Assembly: GCA_003542575.1 (NCBI GenBank)
Contig: DPKJ01000009.1
Location: forward strand, 113,540-177,539
Origin: Rikenellaceae bacterium
GTDB lineage: Bacteria > Bacteroidota > Bacteroidia > Bacteroidales > UBA932
Length of the DNA: 64,000 bases
Direction of reading: 5' to 3'
Below the pieces are notes generated by a model. It saw only the letters and a list, made by a program, of their open reading frames with translations, did not search any database and had not been told where the DNA came from. Each line of letters begins with the position of its first letter. Positions within the stretch are counted from its first letter, which is position 1. Made by a program: the position numbers and the translations under genes. Below are positions 17,936-27,385 of the stretch, piece by piece.

Positions 17936-19605
17936 TGCTTTTAAAGTTTAAAGAGTCCCTTTCAAAATTGACGGGACTTCAGGAGATTCACCCGGCTTCA
18001 CCCGAAAATCCAAAAATCTTGGTAGCGGTGAGTGGGGGGATTGACTCTATGTGTCTTGTTCACCTTTTTCACCGAATATTTTACAGAAATTTTGCTATTG
18101 CAACGGTTAACTTCTCTTTAAGGGGGGAGGAGAGTGATGGTGACGAGGAGCTTGTTAGAAGTTGGGCAGAAGAGAGAGGCATAGAGTATTTCTCAAAGGT
18201 TTTTGACACCATAGAGTATTGCAGGGTTAAAGGAGTATCTACTCAGGTTGCTGCAAGAGACCTTAGATATAGCTGGTTTAACTTGCTTATGGCAGAGCAC
18301 TCTTTTGATTATCTTGCAGTAGCACACAACCTTAACGATTCAGTTGAGACCTTCTTTCTCAATATATTAAGAGGGACGGGAATTCAGGGATTAACCGGAA
18401 TTCGCCGAAAAAACGGAAAAATCATAAGGCCTTTACTCAGTATTACACGCAGAGAGATTGCTGAATTTGTCAAAAGAGAGAACATCCCATTCAGGGAAGA
18501 CAGTTCAAATTCACAAAGTTACTATTCACGAAACAGAATCAGGAACATGGTATTTCCTGAATTTGAGATGATAAATGCATCTTTCTTGGGTACTGTCGAA
18601 AAAGATATGGCAAATGTCGAGGCTGCCGCCGATATTCTGGAAGAACTTTACATTGTTAAAAAAGCTGAATTACTTGATTGTAAGAGATCAAGAATAGATC
18701 TTGGCAGACTTTTAAAGGAGAGAAGGCCTGATTACTGGTTATATATGATATTATCGGAGTATGGCTTTAATGCTGACCAGACAGAGCAAATTTATAGCTC
18801 ACTGGAGGGTCAGCCGGGCAAAGAGTTTCATTCTGACAGCCATCTCGTATTAAAAGACAGGGAGTATCTTCTTATTTACCCAAAAGGGGTTGCCAGAGGT
18901 GAATCCCGTGAATTAAATGATGCAGAAAGTAGATTATCATATGCGAACGGGCAGGGGCTTTCACTTGCTGAATTTGAAGAGAGGCTGACCGATAAGCAGG
19001 ATCATACTGAAGCTGAAGCTGAGACTGAGGTTGAGACTGAAATTACAATCGGACAGACATTAGAGTCAATTGGTGATATTCTTGATTCCAATTCAGAAGA
19101 GGTTGAGGTGCATGATTATGATAATGAGTTATTTAAGGTTTTACTCAAAGGGAGCAGAGAGCTAAAGGAGTATGCGATACTTGGATTTCTGGTTCGTATT
19201 TCTGTTTACCCCAAACCTGCGGGCTTTAAGTTTAAGGATGGACCAAGAAAAATAGAATACACTGCTGATCTTTTTGGTAGTACAGACATATCTGCTGCCG
19301 CAGCAGTAAGAATTAACTACAAGGTCAATGAGCCATCTCTGTTGCTGGATGCCGATCTGCTCGAGTTTCCGCTCATTTGCAGGAGATGGTCAGAGGGGGA
19401 TAAATTTATGCCATTAGGGATGACCGGCTATAAAAAAGTGAGCGACTATCTTACAGATATTAAAATGGATAAGGTTAGCAAAAGTTATCAGCCTGTTATG
19501 ACTTCGGGGGATAAAATTGTTGCACTTATTGGCCAGAGAATAGATGAGCGGTATAAAATTACCGCTCATACCAAAAACATTCTCGAAATCACAATAATCA
19601 ACTAA
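17935..19605 (+). CDS. tilS: tRNA(Ile)-lysidine synthetase TilS with an acidic insertion
   Basis: Modifies C34 of the CAU anticodon of one tRNA-Ile to lysidine so that it reads AUA. The PP-loop ATPase motif is AVSGGIDSMCLVHLF (about residues 31-45). VAARDLRYSWF and LAVAHNLNDSVETFFLNILRGTGIQGLTGI follow in the N-terminal domain. The C-terminal TilS domain is LICRRWSEGDKFMPLGMTGYKKVSDYL. The protein has 556 residues, about 100 more than usual. The excess lies mainly at about 320-405 and includes an acidic run rich in EAEAETEVETE between the middle and C-terminal domains. It is coupled to the DUF3078 gene. Confidence 0.93.
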   Translation: MLLKFKESLSKLTGLQEIHPASPENPKILVAVSGGIDSMCLVHLFHRIFYRNFAIATVNFSLRGEESDGDEELVRSWAEERGIEYFSKVFDTIEYCRVKGVSTQVAARDLRYSWFNLLMAEHSFDYLAVAHNLNDSVETFFLNILRGTGIQGLTGIRRKNGKIIRPLLSITRREIAEFVKRENIPFREDSSNSQSYYSRNRIRNMVFPEFEMINASFLGTVEKDMANVEAAADILEELYIVKKAELLDCKRSRIDLGRLLKERRPDYWLYMILSEYGFNADQTEQIYSSLEGQPGKEFHSDSHLVLKDREYLLIYPKGVARGESRELNDAESRLSYANGQGLSLAEFEERLTDKQDHTEAEAETEVETEITIGQTLESIGDILDSNSEEVEVHDYDNELFKVLLKGSRELKEYAILGFLVRISVYPKPAGFKFKDGPRKIEYTADLFGSTDISAAAAVRINYKVNEPSLLLDADLLEFPLICRRWSEGDKFMPLGMTGYKKVSDYLTDIKMDKVSKSYQPVMTSGDKIVALIGQRIDERYKITAHTKNILEITIIN

Positions 19606-19610
19606 TCTGC

Positions 19611-21377
19611 CTAGTTCTCAAAAGTTAGATTGAAAGGCAATCTTGCGAAGTGTTTGATTCCACTCTCATTCCTGAGATACATATAGGCATTATCAATTAA
19701 CATTTCGGGATTTGATACCGCTTTTGCAGCATATGCTCCGTCAGAGATCATCTCCATCAGTTTGTCAAGCTGAGTCTTCTTCACAGGATACTCAACGATT
19801 CTGTAGGTTTCAACTCCACTTGCAGTTGCAGCTGAATTAAGCGCCTCTTTAAGGCCTCCGCGCTCATCAGCCAAGCCAATCTTAATGGCATCCAGCCCTG
19901 ACCAAATTCTGCCCTGTGCAATTTCGTCAACCTTTTCAGGTGTCATCTCTCTTCCCTCAGCAACAAGATTGATAAAATCGGTGTAGATCTCCTCAATTGC
20001 TGCCTGAATAAATGCTATCTCTTTGTTTTCAAGAGACCTGTATCCTGACATCATATCACTGTAACGGTTTGTTGTAACTGTTTCTGCATTAATATGAAGA
20101 TGTTGCTTAAGTCCTTTTTGGATATTAAGAGCCGCGCTGAATACTCCTATTGAACCTGTAAGTGTAGTATTGTTTGTGATAATCTTGTCTGCCTTGGCAG
20201 CTATCCAGTAACCTCCGGATGCAGCATAGTCACCCATACTTATAATAACCGGCTTTTTCTCTCTTAGCAAAGCAAGCTCTCTGTCAATAATATCTGAGCT
20301 CTGAGCAGATCCGCCCGGGGAGTTTACTCTGAATACAACAGCTTTAATTGTACTGTCTTTCCTTACTTTTGAAATATGTTCTATGAAAGAGTCTGAAGCA
20401 ATGTTTTCGTCAGATTTTCCCATAATTATCTCACCGTCGGCATAAATAATTGCTATTTTGTTCTTCTCCTTAAAGTTTACCTTTTGTGTAGCCTTTGAGT
20501 AATTGGTTGAAGAGATCATTTTGAGATCTTTCTCATTCTCTACACCAAACAATTTAGCCAATGTGTCTACTAGTTTGTCTTTATACATAAGACCATCTAC
20601 TATGTTCTCTTCCAGAGCTTTTGTTGCTGAGTGCAACTCAAGATTGTCAGCCATCTGGTTGATTCTCTCAGGAGTAATTCCTCTTGCGGCAGAGATATCT
20701 TCAACCCAGGTATTCCAGACTGCATCTATGTATGACTGAATCTGCTCCCTGTTTTCGCTGCTCATTTTATTACTTATAAACTGCTCTGCGGCTGCTTTAA
20801 ATTTGCCATGGCGGATAAGCTGAACCTCCAAACCTGCTTTATCGAGCAGATCTTTAAAGAAAAGTGAGCTTATGCTTAAACCTGTCAGTGGAGCCATTCC
20901 ACCCGGGTTCATGTAGATTTTATCTGCAGCTGTTGCAAGATAGTAAGCCGGCTGTGAGAAGTTGTCGGCGTAGGCGATAATTGGTTTGCCACTCTCTCTG
21001 AATCTTACAAGTGCAGATCTTATCTCCTCAACGTGGCTAATGCCTGCATTAAGATTTGTTACATTCATGTAAATGAACTTGATAGCCTTGTCTGATGCTG
21101 CTTTGTCAATTGTCTCAATAAAGTTTAACAGACCCTGGGTTTTGGATTCGGAACCTCCGAAAGGGTTGAACATAGCAAAAGGGTCCTCAACAGATTGCTC
21201 GGTTATTTTGGTTCCAAAGTTTAGTGACAGTACGGCCGATTTTGGAACAACCGGTTTTGCGCTGCTCGACAGGGTGGCCATTGAGCCGATTACCCCAAGC
21301 AGAATAAAAAAACCGAGCACCATTGCAAGGAGTGATCCTATGAATGTGCCGGCTATTATTTTCAGAAAATTTTTCAT
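19611..21377 (-). CDS. sppA: Signal peptide peptidase SppA, 67K type
   Basis: Membrane-anchored Ser-Lys protease that degrades cleaved signal peptides. The 588 residues match the long, duplicated form. An N-terminal membrane helix (about 5-28) precedes an S49 domain holding the general-base Lys in YYLATAADKIYMNPGG (about 155-170). A second S49 domain carries the nucleophile Ser in TTLTGSIGVFSAALNIQKG (about 400). RGGLKEALNSAATASG is near the end. It has its own promoter (21406-21438) and ends 5 bases from the convergent tilS. Confidence 0.93.
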   Translation of the reverse strand: MKNFLKIIAGTFIGSLLAMVLGFFILLGVIGSMATLSSSAKPVVPKSAVLSLNFGTKITEQSVEDPFAMFNPFGGSESKTQGLLNFIETIDKAASDKAIKFIYMNVTNLNAGISHVEEIRSALVRFRESGKPIIAYADNFSQPAYYLATAADKIYMNPGGMAPLTGLSISSLFFKDLLDKAGLEVQLIRHGKFKAAAEQFISNKMSSENREQIQSYIDAVWNTWVEDISAARGITPERINQMADNLELHSATKALEENIVDGLMYKDKLVDTLAKLFGVENEKDLKMISSTNYSKATQKVNFKEKNKIAIIYADGEIIMGKSDENIASDSFIEHISKVRKDSTIKAVVFRVNSPGGSAQSSDIIDRELALLREKKPVIISMGDYAASGGYWIAAKADKIITNNTTLTGSIGVFSAALNIQKGLKQHLHINAETVTTNRYSDMMSGYRSLENKEIAFIQAAIEEIYTDFINLVAEGREMTPEKVDEIAQGRIWSGLDAIKIGLADERGGLKEALNSAATASGVETYRIVEYPVKKTQLDKLMEMISDGAYAAKAVSNPEMLIDNAYMYLRNESGIKHFARLPFNLTFEN

Positions 21378-21405
21378 ATGTCCGTTAATTACAGTGTTAA
21401 TTCAA

Positions 21406-21438
21406 CAAATTTAGATTAATAAACGGACTTGAGCAAAA
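21406..21438 (-). promoter_or_regulatory. Promoter of sppA
   Basis: On the minus strand TAAATTTG (21406-21413) is a perfect TAnnTTTG box with TTTTG (21434-21438) 20 bases upstream. The predicted start is about 20-25 bases before the sppA ATG at 21377. Confidence 0.7.
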
Positions 21439-21452
21439 TCTATTAGATATGT

Positions 21453-22214
21453 TTATCTGAGGGAGGCCTTACTGAATATATGTTCGGGAATTGGCTGGTC
21501 AAATTTGATAGATATGGTAACAAATTCGGTGCCTTTACCATCTTTAAGCATGTCTTTGTAAACAACTTTTGAAGGGTACCAGCGATTCTGAATTCTTTTT
21601 ACTTGGGTGAGTTCAACCCTTTTGAGCAGTTGCCCGCTCCTGGCATACATCTCCTGTCTGAGCGGGACATATCTCTCTGCATCAATCCACATTTTTTGTT
21701 TGTAGTACGCAATGTCGCTTACTTTGGCAACAAGTTCCAGTACTAATACATCTCTTTTCTGCAGAGTGTCTTTTCCTGTTACTGTTACATTGTAAACATC
21801 ACTCAGTTTTCTGTCGTCCATCATATCTTCGTAGGAGAGATCAGAGCCCATTACCGATTGCCTTAACAGGTGTCCTGAGATCTGAATTGTTCTGTCTGCT
21901 GATGGGGTGTATATCCACAGTTGTCCTTCCAACTTAAGCATTTTGGTTCCGGCCTCTGAAGCAGGAGTAAGATATTCAGTAAAAGATTTTTTATCTCCTT
22001 CTGTCCAGCTTCTTGAGGTTATTGTTCTGCTTGATCTTCTTCCGTGAATAGTCATTGCAGATTCAATAATTCTGTTTTTTGAGGAGAGGTTTTGGTCAAC
22101 TTTCTCAAGAATCTCTTTGCCATTCTGCCCTGTCATCTGCAAGGAGATTAACGCCAATGCAGTTATGAGAGTAGTTCTGACAATTGGGCTGTTATTATTT
22201 ATTATTCTTTTCAT
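21453..22214 (-). CDS. LolA-like outer membrane lipoprotein-sorting protein
   Basis: A 253-residue periplasmic protein of the LolA-like 'outer membrane lipoprotein-sorting' family. The N-terminus is a signal peptide (TTLITALALISLQMTGQ, about 15-31). The family pattern follows: GKEILEKVDQNLSSKNRIIESAMTIHG, LEGQLWIYTPSADRTIQISGHLLRQSVMGSDLSYEDMM (about 100-135) and a C-terminal strand region KRIQNRWYPSKVVYKDM. Proteins of this fold have a hydrophobic groove and carry lipids or acyl chains through the periplasm. As the last gene of a tetR-barrel-ABC-FtsX-FtsX operon, it probably shuttles the exported molecule. The actual cargo is unknown. Confidence 0.82.
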   Translation of the reverse strand: MKRIINNNSPIVRTTLITALALISLQMTGQNGKEILEKVDQNLSSKNRIIESAMTIHGRRSSRTITSRSWTEGDKKSFTEYLTPASEAGTKMLKLEGQLWIYTPSADRTIQISGHLLRQSVMGSDLSYEDMMDDRKLSDVYNVTVTGKDTLQKRDVLVLELVAKVSDIAYYKQKMWIDAERYVPLRQEMYARSGQLLKRVELTQVKRIQNRWYPSKVVYKDMLKDGKGTEFVTISIKFDQPIPEHIFSKASLR

Positions 22215-22279
22215 TTATTTATAATTTAATCGTAATCTATAAAGGTTCTTGCAAATTATTATAGACTTTATTTATTGTT

Positions 22280-23566
22280 TCAGACTTCAAGTTCATTAAA
22301 TAGTTTGGAAGTCTGACGTTTGTATATGCCAATCCCTGCCAGAGCATTACCCAGTACCATTGAGAATATTCCCGGTATAAACCCAATGTAATAGGTTGTA
22401 GGGGTGATATGCGTTCTGACAACAGTTGGCATCATCATGGTTGCGTTCTGCATCATGCCTCCCAGATCTATTCCGTGTACATTTATGTAAAAAACTACAG
22501 GTAAGGCAATTGCCACTCCTATAACTGAGCCGATTGTACCTATCATTAGTGCTTCATAAAGCAGTGAACGGTAGATATGTCCCTTGTCTTCTCCCATTGC
22601 AAGCCTAACTCCGAATTCGGTGTATCGCCTCAGTCCTCCCAGAAGCCCTCCGTTCCAGAGAACTATTGCCATAGCAGAGACAAATATGAAAATCATAAGT
22701 CCGCTTACAGCGCCAGTGTAGTCAAGCATTTCTGCCATTCCCGACTGATCTCTCAGGGTGATCATAATAGGTGCAAATTCATCGGATTCACCATTTGAGG
22801 CCTCAATATTCAAGGCATTAAATCTGGTTTTTATCTCCTCTGCACCCTCAATATTGAAATACCTGTCAGGAAGAAAACCTAAAATCTCTCCGGTTGCTCC
22901 CTCCATTCCAAAGGCCCTCTGTGCATCATTTATATCCATGATTACAGCTCCTCTGTCAATCCCTGTAGCTCCGAAAATAATGGTGCCGGAGATGGTGAGG
23001 TTATAAAAAGCGAAACCACCCTCCATTGTTGATCCAAAAAGTGTAAAACTCTCTCCCGGATTTATTGAAAATTTCCTGGCCAGATCCTCCGTAATGAGAG
23101 CCTCTCCCTCTTTCGAAGGCATTACTCCTCTTACCAACGAGCTTTGAAGGTTGAACCTTTGCGGCTCTTTTGAATTGGTGCCTAATAGATCAATTCCCCA
23201 TCCGATTACCGGACCCTGACCACGAGTCTCTCCAAGTGAATCGGGGAAATCTGCCAGTGCGCCGAATCTAATACGTTTTACCCAATCTACTGTGGGTTCA
23301 AACTCTCTAAGCTGAGTAATAAGAGACTCTGCATCCAGAATCGCAAGGTCGTTGGGAAACTGCTCTGCATCTTTCGCATATGCCTTTGTCATCACCTTTA
23401 CCTCACCGGTGTTGAAATTTGCATTCATCTCTATGGATTCACCCATAACTCCGGTTAGCCAGCTGTACAAAAATACTGTTAGCAGTGATCCAGTTGCCAC
23501 TACTATTATTGGCAGTAAACTTCTGCCTCTGTCTTTGAGTATTCCTTTCAGTAAAAACTTTTTCAT
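22280..23566 (-). CDS. ABC transporter permease, FtsX/MacB family (second subunit)
   Basis: A 428-residue inner membrane permease. It has an N-terminal helix (LLPIIVVATGSLLTVFLYSWL, about 17-37) and a large periplasmic domain (about 40-275). A C-terminal FtsX core of three helices follows (about 283-305, 335-357, 393-413). ARRAYS like RRYTEFGVRLAMGEDKGHIYRSLLYEALMIGTIGSVIG are the usual coupling helix region. These permeases do not form a classical channel but use ATP to pull a substrate from the outer leaflet or a periplasmic partner. It is 20 bases after the first permease gene in the same operon. Confidence 0.88.
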   Translation of the reverse strand: MKKFLLKGILKDRGRSLLPIIVVATGSLLTVFLYSWLTGVMGESIEMNANFNTGEVKVMTKAYAKDAEQFPNDLAILDAESLITQLREFEPTVDWVKRIRFGALADFPDSLGETRGQGPVIGWGIDLLGTNSKEPQRFNLQSSLVRGVMPSKEGEALITEDLARKFSINPGESFTLFGSTMEGGFAFYNLTISGTIIFGATGIDRGAVIMDINDAQRAFGMEGATGEILGFLPDRYFNIEGAEEIKTRFNALNIEASNGESDEFAPIMITLRDQSGMAEMLDYTGAVSGLMIFIFVSAMAIVLWNGGLLGGLRRYTEFGVRLAMGEDKGHIYRSLLYEALMIGTIGSVIGVAIALPVVFYINVHGIDLGGMMQNATMMMPTVVRTHITPTTYYIGFIPGIFSMVLGNALAGIGIYKRQTSKLFNELEV

Positions 23567-23586
23567 TTCTAGTTTTTTTTGAACCG

Positions 23587-24768
23587 TTAAACCAGTTTGC
23601 CTCTGAGTGCATCTGTAGGCTTCATTTTTGAAATCCTTTTAGTAGGCATATAACTTACTATCAATGAAGATAGTACTACAAGAAGAACTGTTGCCATTAT
23701 CATGCCTCCACCATAGTAAGGGGTAATTTTATCTGCTATTGCAACTCCGGCCTGGTCGGCGTTTGCCGGCATCGGGATACCGTTTCTTTGAATCCATAAA
23801 AGGAGGGGCATTCCCCATGCCATACCCACAAGAATAGCAAGAAATGAGTGTGTTGTCCCTTCAATCGTAAATAACCTTACAACTCTCATTCTTGTCATAC
23901 CCAGTGCAATGTAGGTTCCTATCTCTTTTTGCCTTCTGAAGATTGACAATATTTGAGTGTCAAATATTGCAAGGAGAGCGATCGCAAGTAAGAGGGATGA
24001 TATCACCCTTGAACTTCCTTTTTTCGCTGCCATAATATCTGCCAGGTCTTTAAGAAGTGCCTTATCATCTTTATAAACCCATTCGGTCTGCTCAGGCAGG
24101 TCAGTTGCACTGGGGGAAATTACAGCGTAGGTTGCCTCTCCTGTCATAGAGGTAAGTTCCTGAAGCTTTTCCAGAGGAATCCAGATTTGTCCTGCGTCAA
24201 TGGTTGGAACTGTTGTCTTGAAAACACCTGTTATAGTAACCTCTCTGGCATCAAATGTTCCGTTTGTATCACGCCATCTTACAAGCACTCTCTCTCCCTC
24301 TTTAAGTCGTAGGTTTTGAGCCATTCTGTTTCCGATAATGGCGGGAATATAGTATGGGTCATCTGGGTTATCTTTAAGCAGATGAGATGGTATAGACAAT
24401 ATTTTTTGATTTGGACTGACTCCTTTTAATAGAATATTGACCAATCTTCCACCCGGATAACCGGTGGCTTGTGTTATAAGTACGGGAGTAGCCATTTCAT
24501 TCTGTTCGAGGGCTAAAATTCCCTCCTCCATTTTGGAATGGGAGTCTGCGAATGTAAAAGGGTCGTATGGGTTGTAATCGGGATGCCAGTATTGACCGGC
24601 TCCTGTCTCCCATGCTCTTGTGTCGTTGGTTGCCTGCATATTCCATCCGTCAAGCATTCCGTTATAAAATATTATTATAACAAAGGCAATGGAGAGAACC
24701 GTAACATTTAGCCAGGTTCTCAGGCCTGAACCCAAAAGGTTCTTTAGTGCCAATTTAAATTCCAGCAT
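23587..24768 (-). CDS. ABC transporter permease, FtsX/MacB family (first subunit)
   Basis: A 393-residue inner membrane permease paired with the neighbouring one. The N-terminal helix is WLNVTVLSIAFVIIIFYNGML (about 19-39), followed by a periplasmic domain. Three C-terminal helices carry the FtsX pattern FRRQKEIGTYIALGMTRMRVVRLFTIEGTTHSFLAILVGM (about 275-315) and end SLIVSYMPTKRISKMKPTDALRGKLV. It follows the ATPase gene by 11 bases. Two different permeases plus one ATPase is the LolCDE layout, although this operon also has its own barrel and regulator. Confidence 0.88.
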   Translation of the reverse strand: MLEFKLALKNLLGSGLRTWLNVTVLSIAFVIIIFYNGMLDGWNMQATNDTRAWETGAGQYWHPDYNPYDPFTFADSHSKMEEGILALEQNEMATPVLITQATGYPGGRLVNILLKGVSPNQKILSIPSHLLKDNPDDPYYIPAIIGNRMAQNLRLKEGERVLVRWRDTNGTFDAREVTITGVFKTTVPTIDAGQIWIPLEKLQELTSMTGEATYAVISPSATDLPEQTEWVYKDDKALLKDLADIMAAKKGSSRVISSLLLAIALLAIFDTQILSIFRRQKEIGTYIALGMTRMRVVRLFTIEGTTHSFLAILVGMAWGMPLLLWIQRNGIPMPANADQAGVAIADKITPYYGGGMIMATVLLVVLSSLIVSYMPTKRISKMKPTDALRGKLV

Positions 24769-24779
24769 AACACAAATAT

Positions 24780-25478
24780 TTATTTGGTGATAATTTGCTC
24801 ATCTTTTTCAACCATACCGTCTTTGAGATATATGATTCTGTCCAGATACTGCATCACCTTTTCGTCATGTGTAGAAAAGATAAATGTGGTTTTAAGCTCC
24901 TGATTCAAACGTTTCATTGTCTGAACTATATGGTGAGAATTTTTTGAGTCAAGGTTTGCTGAGGGTTCGTCTGCTAGTACGATTTGTGGCTTTTTTACCA
25001 TTGCTCTGGCAATTGCAACTCTTTGACATTCACCTCCCGAAAGGGTTGAGGGTCTTGAATGGGCTCTATCTGCCAGTCCAACCCACTCAAGCGCCTCCAT
25101 AACAGCTTTTTTTCTTTTGTCTGAAGGCATTTTCTGGAGTAAAAGGGCAAACTCAACATTGTCAAATACAGAATAGACAGGTAGAAGATTGTAGGTTTGA
25201 AAAATAAATCCTATCCCGTAATTTCTAAGAGCAGCTGCCTCTTTATGAGATAATTGTCCTATGTCTTTGTTAAGGACAATCGCTTTTCCTTCTGTAGGGA
25301 TGTCGAGTGAGCCGATAATATTAAGCAGGGTAGTTTTGCCCGATCCGCTGGGACCAACAAGCCCGGCAAATTCGCCTTTGCCGAATGAGAGGTTGATTTT
25401 GTTTAGTGCTTTAAACTCTGTCTTGCCGGCAGGGAACCTCTTTGTTACATTCTCCAGATTAACTACGTTGTTATTCAT
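24780..25478 (-). CDS. ABC transporter ATP-binding protein (LolD/MacB-like)
   Basis: A 232-residue cytoplasmic ATPase. It shows Walker A GPSGSGKTTLL (about residues 38-48), a Q loop in GIGFIFQTYNLLPVYSVFDN, signature LSGGECQRVAIARAM (about 143-157), Walker B IVLADEPSANLDS and the H loop in FIFSTHDEKV. The sequence fits the LolD/MacB subfamily that drives FtsX-type permeases. It lies between the outer membrane barrel and the two permeases, and so probably powers their export of a lipidic or hydrophobic substrate. Confidence 0.92.
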   Translation of the reverse strand: MNNNVVNLENVTKRFPAGKTEFKALNKINLSFGKGEFAGLVGPSGSGKTTLLNIIGSLDIPTEGKAIVLNKDIGQLSHKEAAALRNYGIGFIFQTYNLLPVYSVFDNVEFALLLQKMPSDKRKKAVMEALEWVGLADRAHSRPSTLSGGECQRVAIARAMVKKPQIVLADEPSANLDSKNSHHIVQTMKRLNQELKTTFIFSTHDEKVMQYLDRIIYLKDGMVEKDEQIITK

Positions 25479-25512
25479 ATATTTAGGAATTAAATGTTGT
25501 CTGAAAATTCTT

Positions 25513-26721
25513 TTACCTTTTTGTTGAGTGTTTGTGAGTATATACTAACATAAACTGAATTCCGTTTCCGCTATAAAGTGATGTGCCGGTGGAGACTAAA
25601 GGAATATCATTATTCATTGGATTGACATACCCCATTACATGGAATGAGAAGTTTTTAATGTTATGCCTCCAGTTTGCAAAGTTGTAGAGACCTCCGTTTT
25701 CCCAGTCGTAGTATAGTATGATGTTTAAATTATCTGACATGCTCAGAGGATAGTTTGCAGAGAGAGCAGAGATATTGGCTCTGTTAGAGAATTTAAATGC
25801 GTCTCTGTCAAAAGATATAATCAGATGTTCAAAGATCAAATTAAGCCCGTTGCCAATGCCAAATGTATAATCTGCACCTATATTTACCATGTGCTGATTA
25901 GTAAACATTCCTAAGTCCTGACTTTTATTAACCCATGACGCCTCAACCCACAAACCTATTGTAACGTCAAACTTGGCATCAAGACCTAGTCTGTTTTCTG
26001 GGATCCCATTAAGCTCAGGGAGCAGTCTGAATTCTGTTGAGGATGGAAGCAAATCGGCCTTTCTGTGATGAAAGGTAAGTGCTGCTTCTCCGGATGGGAG
26101 TGCTTTTTGAAATCTTCCTCCATATTCCGGGCTCTTTTGTGATGTGATTCCAATATCGAATCCTCTTGATTTGTTGTTGCCGTACAGTACCCAAAGCCAC
26201 AGGTTGGAATTATCGGCAAAAAAGTATCTTCCTAATCCTCCCCACACCCCATCAGTAAGTTGAAGGGGATCTCTTGAATCCATACTGTCGAACCACATTA
26301 GTGGCCGAAGAATTGTTGCTGATCCGAAATTTATTTTTTGAAGTCCAACGCGTAGTTCAGACCTGTTTGTTGCGATCTTTCCCCATCCTCTGTATAACTT
26401 TATGTCTCCATCCCATCTGCTCATCTCTCCCTTTCTGAAAAATTCGGCGTTTGAGTAGATGTTGGCTGCTGCCTCAAATTCATACCTTAAATTATTCTTT
26501 CCTGTAAACTTATCTCCGGCCTCGAAGTTGAACTGAGGTATATATCTTCCGCCTAAAGTGATACTACTTGCGGTTCCTATGTTTGCCACTCCGCTTAGCT
26601 GACCTTTGTATGAAATGATTGGATTTTCCGATGCCCCTGATTGTGAAAATGTAATACCCGGCAGCAGAGATAATACTAAGGTTAAAACTGTAAAGAGAGT
26701 ATATATTGTATGTTTTTTCAT
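25513..26721 (-). CDS. Outer membrane beta-barrel protein of the TetR/ABC operon
   Basis: A 402-residue secreted protein. The signal peptide is MKKHTIYTLFTVLTLVLSLL..TFSQ when started at the ATG at 26721. An upstream ATG at 26739 overlaps the tetR stop but adds a charged hexapeptide before the signal. The mature part is rich in alternating strands with aromatic girdles (LRYEFEAAANIYSNAEFF, ELRVGLQKINFG, LNIILYYDWENGGLYNF), as in a DUF1302-like or alginate-porin-like barrel. No firm family is recognised. Its place in the operon suggests that it is the outer membrane outlet or acceptor for the ABC/FtsX/LolA-like system. Confidence 0.68.
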   Translation of the reverse strand: MKKHTIYTLFTVLTLVLSLLPGITFSQSGASENPIISYKGQLSGVANIGTASSITLGGRYIPQFNFEAGDKFTGKNNLRYEFEAAANIYSNAEFFRKGEMSRWDGDIKLYRGWGKIATNRSELRVGLQKINFGSATILRPLMWFDSMDSRDPLQLTDGVWGGLGRYFFADNSNLWLWVLYGNNKSRGFDIGITSQKSPEYGGRFQKALPSGEAALTFHHRKADLLPSSTEFRLLPELNGIPENRLGLDAKFDVTIGLWVEASWVNKSQDLGMFTNQHMVNIGADYTFGIGNGLNLIFEHLIISFDRDAFKFSNRANISALSANYPLSMSDNLNIILYYDWENGGLYNFANWRHNIKNFSFHVMGYVNPMNNDIPLVSTGTSLYSGNGIQFMLVYTHKHSTKR

Positions 26722-26735
26722 TTTGGATTTACATA

Positions 26736-27317
26736 TCATTTTGGTGCAATTCCGTATGCCATTATCCTTGTAAGTTCAAGTATTAGCTCCTGAGGGTTTT
26801 TATACAATCCGGTCAGGTATGGGTCGTTAAGCACGGTTGTCATGTTTTTGCTTAACGAAAGTAACAACTCGGGTTTGAAATCATCCCTGAAAACACCTCT
26901 TTTCTGAGCATCCCTGAATTCATCAATAATGCCATTCCATGCATCTGTACTCCTGGTCATTACATAAACTTGTAGGTCAGATCCTATATCATTATAAACA
27001 TCCTCTATGAACACCTGACTCATCTCCTGAGTTCCTTCTGCTTTAAGTGCAATTATTCTCTGCATTCTTTCTGAGGCAGGGCAGTCCGCTTTGAGTATCT
27101 CTCTGAATTTAATCATACCATCATCAATCAAATAATCCAGCACCTTTTTAGCAAGTTCGGTTTTATTAGGGAAAAGCCGGTAAAAGGTCATCTTGCTTGC
27201 TTTTGCCTTATCGCAAATCTCCTCAACAGAGACCTTTTTAAAGCCAAATTTCCAGAAAAGCTCCTTTCCGGCATTTAGAATATGAGTCTCTTTTCGTGAT
27301 TTTATCTTTTTCTCCAT
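26736..27317 (-). CDS. TetR-family transcriptional regulator
   Basis: A 193-residue repressor. The N-terminal helix-turn-helix domain (about 8-55) reads HILNAGKELFWKFGFKKVSVEEICDKAKASKMTFYRLFPNKTELAKKVLDYL, here in short: KVSVEEICDKAKASKMTFYR is the DNA-binding core. The C-terminal helical ligand domain is typical in length. It is the first gene of the leftward operon. Its promoter contains an inverted repeat overlapping the -7 box, so autorepression and release by the transported compound are likely. Its stop codon overlaps the alternative ATG of the barrel gene by ATGA. Confidence 0.9.
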   Translation of the reverse strand: MEKKIKSRKETHILNAGKELFWKFGFKKVSVEEICDKAKASKMTFYRLFPNKTELAKKVLDYLIDDGMIKFREILKADCPASERMQRIIALKAEGTQEMSQVFIEDVYNDIGSDLQVYVMTRSTDAWNGIIDEFRDAQKRGVFRDDFKPELLLSLSKNMTTVLNDPYLTGLYKNPQELILELTRIMAYGIAPK

Positions 27318-27355
27318 AAATGAGCCAATTGAAATATGTATTACGAAATATGACG

Positions 27356-27385
27356 CAAAGTTACTAAAAAAGTAATATATGCAAA
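27356..27385 (-). promoter_or_regulatory. Promoter of the tetR-barrel-ABC operon
   Basis: On the minus strand TAACTTTG (27356-27363) is a perfect -7 box, with TTTG (27382-27385) 18 bases upstream as the -33 box. Transcription would start about 30 bases before the tetR ATG at 27317. Confidence 0.7.
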
